From Apoderus coryli (Eukaryota > Arthropoda > Insecta > Coleoptera > Attelabidae): a stretch of DNA of 64,000 nucleotides. The position numbers and the translations under genes were made by a program. The stretch's first letter is position 1. The number at the start of each line of letters is the position of its first letter. The notes under the pieces are model-generated. The model did not search any database and had not been told where the DNA came from. It worked only from the letters and a program-made list of their open reading frames with translations. Shown piece by piece: positions 13,401 through 22,400 of the stretch. The stretch spans positions 3,720,001-3,784,000 of the forward strand of contig OU452204.1 of NCBI GenBank assembly GCA_911728435.2, read 5' to 3'.

Positions 13401-16400
13401 ATAGTGTAAAAGGGGTCGAAATAAAAAATATCTACTTCCTAAGCTTATTCGAAATACGGAATGATTTTTCATAGTTGTAATAGAATATACCCTAAAAAAT
13501 GTTACTTAAATGAACTGGTTCACACAGGCGTTTGAAAAAAGTGTAAAAAAGGGTCAAAACGAAAAAAAAAGCCAAATATAACAGAAAAATTGGCTAATTA
13601 TATAGAACTTTCATATGAGGTAACCTTCAACACGCAGCATAACAATTCTGTTTACATAGGCCTTCGTAAAATAATAAAATATGTACGTATAAATAGTGCC
13701 TCCAAAGAGAAGAAAAAGGAACAAAACCCGATACTTAAAAAAAATAGCTGATGTCTAAAATAAAAAAAAAATATATATAAATTTTAGATAAATGACAAAA
13801 ATGTCATAAAATTATTAGTTTTACACTTAAATATAGAGAGCTATTCGTGTCTCGAGGGCAACAGTTTATTTTACTTGTAATACACTTAGTCACCTTGTTT
13901 GGCTTATTAAGATATAGAGCTTGATTGAAATTGCGTTTCCACTTTACAATTTAAAATATTTTTTCAGAGCCACTGTATTTGTCAAATATATTTATTTCCC
14001 CTCTGAGGTTAGTTGATTACAATTATGTATGAAATATTATTCTTGAAAGTTTTCTTGAACCTTATTATTTAATTTTTTTACTAGTCGATTTTCTTGGGAA
14101 TGAGGTCCAGATGAAACTAGTTTTTTGAAATAATATTTATTTCATGTCATATCTTTTTTTATACAACGTTTCGACAACATTACGTTGTCTTCTTCAGGCA
14201 ACAGAGAACTTCTTTTTTTTTATATTTTCTTACAACATCTTTTCATTTTGACCAAGGCATTTAGGTATACATATAATATATAACAACATTAATAAGTACC
14301 AGAAAATTCAGATCATTTCTGTTTAAAACTAGTTTCATCTGGACCTCATTCCCAAGAAAATCGACTAGTAAAAAAATTATGTATGAAAGATGACAGGTAT
14401 CACGTAAATGGCCTCATGAGGCATGAGGTAATTCGGTTAGGACAATTTTCGCTACTCTGAGGCACAAATCAGGTTCTATGCCGGCTATTTCATGTCTGAT
14501 CTATTGTTTCAGCTCTGCAATGGAGTTTATTCTGCTGTGACTCAGATACCCCCAAAGAAAAAAAATCTGTGGGAGTTAACTCACATGATCGCAGCGGTCA
14601 ATAACATGCCGGGCAGCAATTGTATCGTTTCTTCTGCTGTGTGGCAGGTGGTACCGTTCTGAGATCTTCAATGTCCATATCCTCTAACTGCTCCCAGAAA
14701 AAATATGTTATCACGTTCCGATAGCGAACACCAATAATCGTAACATCGTTCTCCCCATAATCCTCAAAAAAAAATGGGCCAATTATGCCTACCGACCAAA
14801 AGTGACACAAACCCAAAATGTTGAGGGTGCATTTCTATTTGAACTATCTCTCTTGGGGTTTTCAGTCTCTAAATACAGCAATTGTGCTTGTTTACGAAGC
14901 CACCAACATGAAAATATCGCTAACGGTGATTTTCATTGGAAAATTTACCCCTTATTCTCGTATCTATCCTCGATTGGTAATTTGGTAATTTTCATAATGG
15001 GCTTGGATAATTTTAACACGTTGTTCCGTTGTGTAATGTTCCATGACTATTTTTGTTTATGTTTTTAAGGTTAGACATATCACATTGCTGTTCAAAAATA
15101 TAGTTGCGTTTCAAAAATATTTTAGTTTGTAATATGGAAACACAATTTATCTAATATTGAAACTATACTAAACATGTCTATTGCTTACCTTATAGTTTCC
15201 GTCAGATTTAGCAATAATAGTTCCATTAACATCCCAATAAAAAGTCACATGAATGTTTTGCCTTGAATTTCTGATTCTTGCACAAAATGAAGCTGTACTG
15301 CCCTCAAACACCATCACTGACGAGGGGTGTTTAATAAATTCGATACTCGTAGGTTCAACATCCACATTTTCTATAACGAAATTAATGTGAAGTTAATTAA
15401 TTGGCTTCATGCTAATAATTAATTCAGACAAATGGTGATTTTGTCTATTTTATATAAATTATAAAAAAAAACATGGCTCAGATTGGAATTGAACTGAAAA
15501 ATGTTCAGCGAAATGGAAGACCATCACTGACGACGGGAGTCTAATAAATTCGAAATTCGTAGGATCAACATCCACATTTTCTATAACGAAATTAGTGTGA
15601 AGATAATTAATTGGCCTCATGTAATAATTTTTTCAGACAAATGGTGATTTTGTCTATTTTATATAAATTATAAAACAAAAAAAACTTAAATCGTTCAGAT
15701 TGAAATTGAACTGAACAGTCTTCAGCAAAATGGAAGAAAAATAATCTAAAATGTTGGGTATTTAATTCAAAACAAGCAAGTCAGTAGTAAGGTGCTTTAG
15801 TTTAAAGAAATGCAATTGAAAGAAATATACCTCTCTAAAATGTTCTTGCTTGCATTTAGCTATAAACTGGGGAATCAATTGTCCGTATAAGATCCTTAAT
15901 AATGAAAATAGGATTTTGCCTAGATGTTCTCTATTTTTAGGCGATTTTAGGCAAGAAATTATGTAAGATTTTTTTATTTACTGCTATTATTAAAGCCCAT
16001 TATTTTAAACCTAAAGGTAATGTAATTATTATTATTTTACTTTCCCATCGGGAAGTCCCGTGAGACGATTAAGACCATTTCCAGGTGGATAGGAGTGGGC
16101 ACATCCCTCAAATTCTTAAATGGCATTAGGTGTCGAGTATTACATGATTTGAAAATTGCGTTTAAAAGATACAAATATGTAGTATGGCGCCGGCTAACTT
16201 TAATGCAATTTGGTTTCATTCCTTTTACTGCCGGTTGTAGCTCAATGGTAATCGGCGTGACTTTGGGTGCGGAATGTCCTGGGTTCGATCCCTGCTTGTG
16301 CAATTTTAAACGCTTCAACCAATTGAGCTTAAGTTTGGTATATGAGTTTGGGGACGTCCTAGGATGAAACCATTGGTCTTTGGTTGAAATCGCTTTAGCC

Positions 16401-19400
16401 CTGTGTTAGGGCTGCACACAATCCCCAAATTTTTAAATAACAGTAGGGGTCGAGTGATATATCATTTGAAAATTTCGTTTAAAGATTCACCACTTAGGTA
16501 GTTGGTATATATAGCTCTTATAGATACTATTATAACATAATTGCATAACCGTCGGTGTCGTCAGTGGTAGAGTGCAGGCTTTGCATAGGGAACGTCCTGG
16601 GTTCAAATTCCAGCTCTGTCATTTTTTTTATTTCTAATTTTTGAATAAATTAGTTAGCTTGTTAGGTTAGTTTATTGGAAATAATACAATAATAATAATT
16701 ATTATTAAAATGTTGTTTCGTTACGCAGGGCATATATTTAATAGATTTCTTTTCAAAGGTACTTTAATTATGAATAATCTGAACTTACCACAAACTGTCA
16801 GTTGACACTTAGACATTGCCTCCCCAAACACATTGTATATTTCACATCGATAATCACCACCATCTTCATTATAAACGTCAGATAACACTAACTTAACACT
16901 ATTCTCATTCACAATTTGTTTAAAATCTGCACAATCAGGTAAAATGCATCCATCTTTTACCCAAACAACATCAAATGGTGTTACTCCTTCAATTAAAACT
17001 TCAAGTTCAACTAAACTTCCGTCGACAACACTAAGTTTTTGTGGCAGATGCTTCACAATTCTCGGTGCAACATCATTTGATACAACGTCTAAGTTTAGAC
17101 ACGTTTCAGCAGTACCATTTTCGTTAGTTGCAACGCAAGTATAGACACCGGCATCGCTATTTGTCACATTTACAATTTCCAATGCTGCAACCTTACCATC
17201 GTATGTTGAAATAAACTTACTGGAATCCTCAACAGGTACTTCGTCTTTATACCATTTTAGAAATGGAGTTGGCACTGCGCGTATATCACAATATAGTCTA
17301 GCTCGACTTCCGTATCTAGCTGAGGCACCAATTAGTGATCTAGAATATGATGGAGTTGCAGGTTTCGGTGATAAACTTCTAGCTCTAATCCCTTGAGAAG
17401 TATAGTTGCGATGCGCTATTACATCCAATTTTGCAGTTGCTTCAACTCGTCCAACATCATTTTCTAAAATAATTTTATACACTCCAGAATCACTGGGAAT
17501 CACATCGCGAATTTCTAATGTTCGCAAATCTTCTTTTTCCGTTATAATATGTCTTGACGATGGGGTTAGTGTCTCATTATCTTTCTCCCATGTCACCCAC
17601 GGATCTGGGTGACCAGCTACAGCGCATTGGAATCGGACTGTCTCCCCTTCTTCTGCGACTCGATTGTGTGGATATGCGTAAAATTTAGGGGCTGTAGCGC
17701 GAACTCTACGCATGAACGGTCTTTCATTATTGGCGACATCGGTTTCAGGTCTGTGGCGATGATGTGAGGGCATTGGTGAAACGCTTCTGTTTGGGGTTGT
17801 TCGCGGCGTTGATATTGGAGTTGAGCCATTTTCGAATGAACTTGGTGGACGGATTAGTTGCGCGCTGAGGAGGTTGTCTTTTTCTTCTGGTACTACAAAG
17901 ATTACAAAAAATATGTTATTAACAATGCAAATGATTTTTTTTTGTGAAATTATGATTAATAATAAAAAAAAAACAAATTCCACAGAGGTATGATTGTGAT
18001 GGGTTGGCTAAAATATTGAAATAAAAAAAATATTTCAAATTATTGTGTTTGTATTTCTTAATTATTGTGCAGTTCGCAAAGCATTTTTATGGTTAATTTT
18101 TCAAAAATGGAACTTTTATATTCAGTATACATGTTCTCTTTAATTTGCTAGCTAATATTTTTATTGGAATACTAATAACTAGACGGTCCTTTAAACTTGG
18201 CCGCTGGCAGTATTTGATAAATTATTTCTTCTACAGATTTCGACAAAATTTGAACAAGTGGTTTTAAGAAATTCGATCAAAATATTCTTAAGTACGTAAG
18301 TCTGGCGCCAGGGAGTACCGTGTTTTACCTCTGTGGGGGGCCTACTCACGCTGACATTTTAAACCTAATAAAATTCATGTTAGTTCATAGAACAATATAT
18401 TATGTTTAGGAAGGAAAAGTTAGCTGTGTGCACTTACTCGATTTAGAAAAACAAGAGGACTTTGTATTTCGTGCGTTTTTTATTAATGGTCAGAGCATAG
18501 AAATCTTATATTATATATGTACTCTAGAATGCTAATTAAATCCAGCCGAATACCAAAAAATGTAACGGGTATGCAGAGTTTTCACGAACTACGCATGCTC
18601 CTCAGTAACTTATTTTCAGTACAGAGCTGCCATATTTAAAACTATTTTCTCGCTCGCCTTACAGAATTTATGCGACATATCTGTTTTATAAATAAATCCA
18701 TATGTTGCGTCATACGAAACTGCTTGACAAAATTAAATAATTAAATGTTATCGGTAAAATTGCATACTGTTCAGTTTTCAGCAATATGCACGAAACATTT
18801 TTTTCCAAATCTTATTAAATTTAGGAGATTTCGCAACAGCGTCTGTTTTTGCAAATGACGTTTCTCGTAGTGGGTATATCCGTCAGAGTCGTCTTCACAA
18901 CAATTCAGATAGGTTTTATAATTGAGTTATTGTTTTATTCGTGGTATATTTTAATTGTTGATAGATATACCTATTTGTGATTAAAATTGTTTTTAATATT
19001 TGTTATTTTGGTTTTAGTTCGTTTATTTAACAAACAATGACGTGTATAGTGTTGTGGTGTAAAAATGAAGGTCTCATTCCTGGTATTAAATATTTTCAGT
19101 AAGTTATTGTTTCGGGTTTCTAACAGTCTCAGTTTGAGTCAATATGATACCATTGACATGATACTCATTTTTCGCTTGACAAAAAAAAGACATGCTGTTT
19201 GGATGCGGGCATTGGGATCCTAGTACATAAAATGTATGTGATGGGAATGTCATATGCAGTAAGCATTTCGCTGCAGAAGATATCATTTGTAGAGAAGACG
19301 GCAAGAGGATCACCCTTGTACCCGATGCAGTTCTCAAACTTTTGTTGAAAAGAAGAGATTATGTAAATGAGAGTGGAAGTTAAATTCTTAATCGTTTGAT

Positions 19401-22400
19401 ATCAAGACACTGTTTACTTAAAAGCAGTCTGTCAAAAATGCATGATATGTATGTCAAGAATATATTTCCTACGTTGTGTAGGTATACAAAGTTCGTTTGA
19501 ATTCTGTTGTTAAACTGGAATATACTTAATTATAGAATCCTCCATGAAATTGCTGAGAATAAAAGTTCTACCAACCATGTTTTGTCACAAAATACTATTG
19601 CGAGTAGTACGGATGATATGGAAGTGGTTTACATGGACACGGAAAATATTTGTGAAGTCACTGTTTCTTGCACCCCTTCTTTGAAGGCTGTAGAGAGGTA
19701 AGACGCATAAGGTGGTTGTATAAACAAACAAATATTATATAATGATAAAATAAATAATTAGAATGCTCAAGTCCTTAAGATATTTTCCAGTATTAGAATT
19801 TTTACTTATTTCTCGTTTCTGCTTAGATTTATTATTATTGGGTTGTACCTGTTAGACAATAAAGTATTTAGATATTTAATGTAATTTTTTATTTCTTAAA
19901 TTTCTTTATTCCATTTTTTTATTTGAATGTTACCAAATGGTAAAATTTAAATATACCTATAACAGTAATATTACATTTAATCAAAGCCGGTCCTGTTGAA
20001 AAATAAGTTACTGGTGATCATGCGCATTATGGACAGCTCTACACTTTCGGTTACATTTTTGTACTACGGGATTATCATTCTAGAGTATATATATATATAT
20101 ATATATATAATATAAGATTTCTGTGGGTCAGAGCGCTTTCGGACTTGACGAGTCAGCAGCGAGGGCTGAATGCCCTATGACTATTAATAAATAAACGGCA
20201 CCATATATAGGGTGTTTTGTATAGAGGTATAGACGAAGTTGGCAATACTTTTTTAACTGGCGGCCATTTTGTCAAGTGATTTATGTTTAGTTTGGTTTGG
20301 CATTTCAACATGAATAAAGTGACGCCTGAACAATGCTTCCAAATTGTGTAAGTTTATTTTGAAAATCATGGTTTAGTTCGAAATACGTATCGGGCTCTAC
20401 GTCCATTTTAGGATCAACATAATCGTCCATCAGAGCAATTAATTCGATTAACTATGGAACGTTTTCGCACCACGCTTACACTAAATGATAATACGCAACC
20501 ACAGAGACGTCGCCGTCGTACTGTGCGTACAGAAGAAGTCATTGCTGGTGTAAAGCGTAGCGTAGAGGAAGACCCTAATCAGTCTACCCGCCATCGTGCA
20601 CAGCCATAGATTCGGTGATTTTACCCAACACAAGATTTCCGTTGGTCCTCATTTTCATAAGCGAATTTTGTTTAGCGATGAAGCTTACGTTTGTTTGAAT
20701 TGTTACGTCTTTTAATTTTTACAATTTCTATAAAGTTAAGAATGTTTTAGTTTCTGGTAGATTTCATACAAATATTGCCACAGGATGTCTGTATAGATAT
20801 TTACATTTCCATGCCCAAGTTCGACTATAATTATTATATAATTTGCGTGACTATGTACAATAAGCCACTAAAGATGGAATGGTATTCCGAAATATGTCTG
20901 GCACTTTGATGCCAATCACGATTTGAAGATATATATAAATAGTTTTGTGGAGTAGGCGTCGTCGTTTGATTCATATACCGGATGGTCCATTTATCTTGAG
21001 ACAGCCTTATATTTTACAAACGGTACATTTTCCGGAAAAAAGCTCAAATAAAAGTTGTTTGCTTTTGTGGGGGAAAAACAATAGTGGTACCCATTGGCGA
21101 GTTCGTTAACCGTTTCAAGGTTATCTCAAGCTCGACTCGCTTTTTCTTAATGGAAACATATATTTTTTATTACCGAGTCGGATTCTACATAAAAAAACAA
21201 ATAACTTTTGTTAATACATTTTTTTGATTCCCATAATAATTTGGGTTAATTTCTCTGTTTTTTGTTCTTGGAACTGAGGTTCAACAATTTAAAAATCATT
21301 GACTGATAATTTGATTTTAGATAATTATTTTAATGCCACTATTTTTTTTCTTTGTTTCAACGTTTTGACAAGACCACTTGTCTTCATCAGGAATTTAGTA
21401 AAATACGTTCTCGTAAACTTCTTCGCAACACAGTAATAAAATGCATGAGATATAGCATTTTTATCTGCAAAACCACAGGTAATATCAACAAAACTTTTTC
21501 TGGTGGTTAAGAGAAGTGGAACAACAGCGCCCGTGGACGGTGAATGTATGGTGTGGAATTCTTGGAGATAGGTTGATTGGTTCATATTTTATTGAAGGAA
21601 CATTGGATGGACAAAAATATCAGCAGTTTCTAGAGCAGCAGTTACCCCTTCTACTTGAAGATATACCACTCCAAGAACGGGCAAATACGTGGTTTCAACA
21701 TGATGGCTGTCCTACACATTATGCCAGAATTTTTCGTGAAGTGATCATGAAAACCCTGATCAATGGATTGTAAGAGGTGGCCCCGTTGTGTGGCCTGCTA
21801 GGTCACCTGATTTAACGCCCCTCGATTTCTTTTTATGGGGAAGTATTAAAGAAGTAGTCTATCAGAACGCCCCAACTACACCGGAAAATATGATGGAACA
21901 CATTAGAAATGCTTGCAGAAATGTAAGCAGAGAGCATATTATTCAGAGTCAGGAATCCTTCATAAAGCGAATTGAGAAGTGCATTGAAGTTGGAGGTCAT
22001 TATTTTGAGCATTTATTATAATAAATTTCAAGGTTTTGACGAGACTTTTTTCTTTCGTGTAATAGCAAATAAATGTTGTAAAAAATGTTATTATTTCAAT
22101 CGGAATAAAAAATGTTGTTAACAAAAGTTATTTGTTTTTTTTTCTCTAGAATACGATTATGTAATAGAAAACCTATGTTTCTATTTAAAAAACCCAAGTT
22201 GAGCTTGAGATAACCTTGAAACGGTTGTCAAATTCGCAAATGAATACCACCACTGCATTTGCCCCACAGTAGCAGACAACTTTTATTTGAACTTTTCTTC
22301 CGAAAAATGTGTCATTTTTAAGACGATATAAGGCTGTCTCAAGATAAATGGACCACCCGGTATACACTCAACTCGTCTCCGTAATGGATTATTTCAAGAA

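Larger units (their letters stand above)
20978..22360 (+). mobile_element. DD41D-type mariner with long TIRs, interrupted
   Basis: The ends CCGG(A)TGGTCCATTTATC... and its mirror at 22360 are flanked by TA (20976-20977 and 22361-22362). Similarity of the arms continues over about 200 bp each (for example CCGTTTCAAGGTTATCTCAA against its mirror at about 22205). The interior left part holds a foreign hammerhead-containing insert (about 21240-21510), and the right part the transposase C-terminal half. A second copy begins at 63929. Confidence 0.85.
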
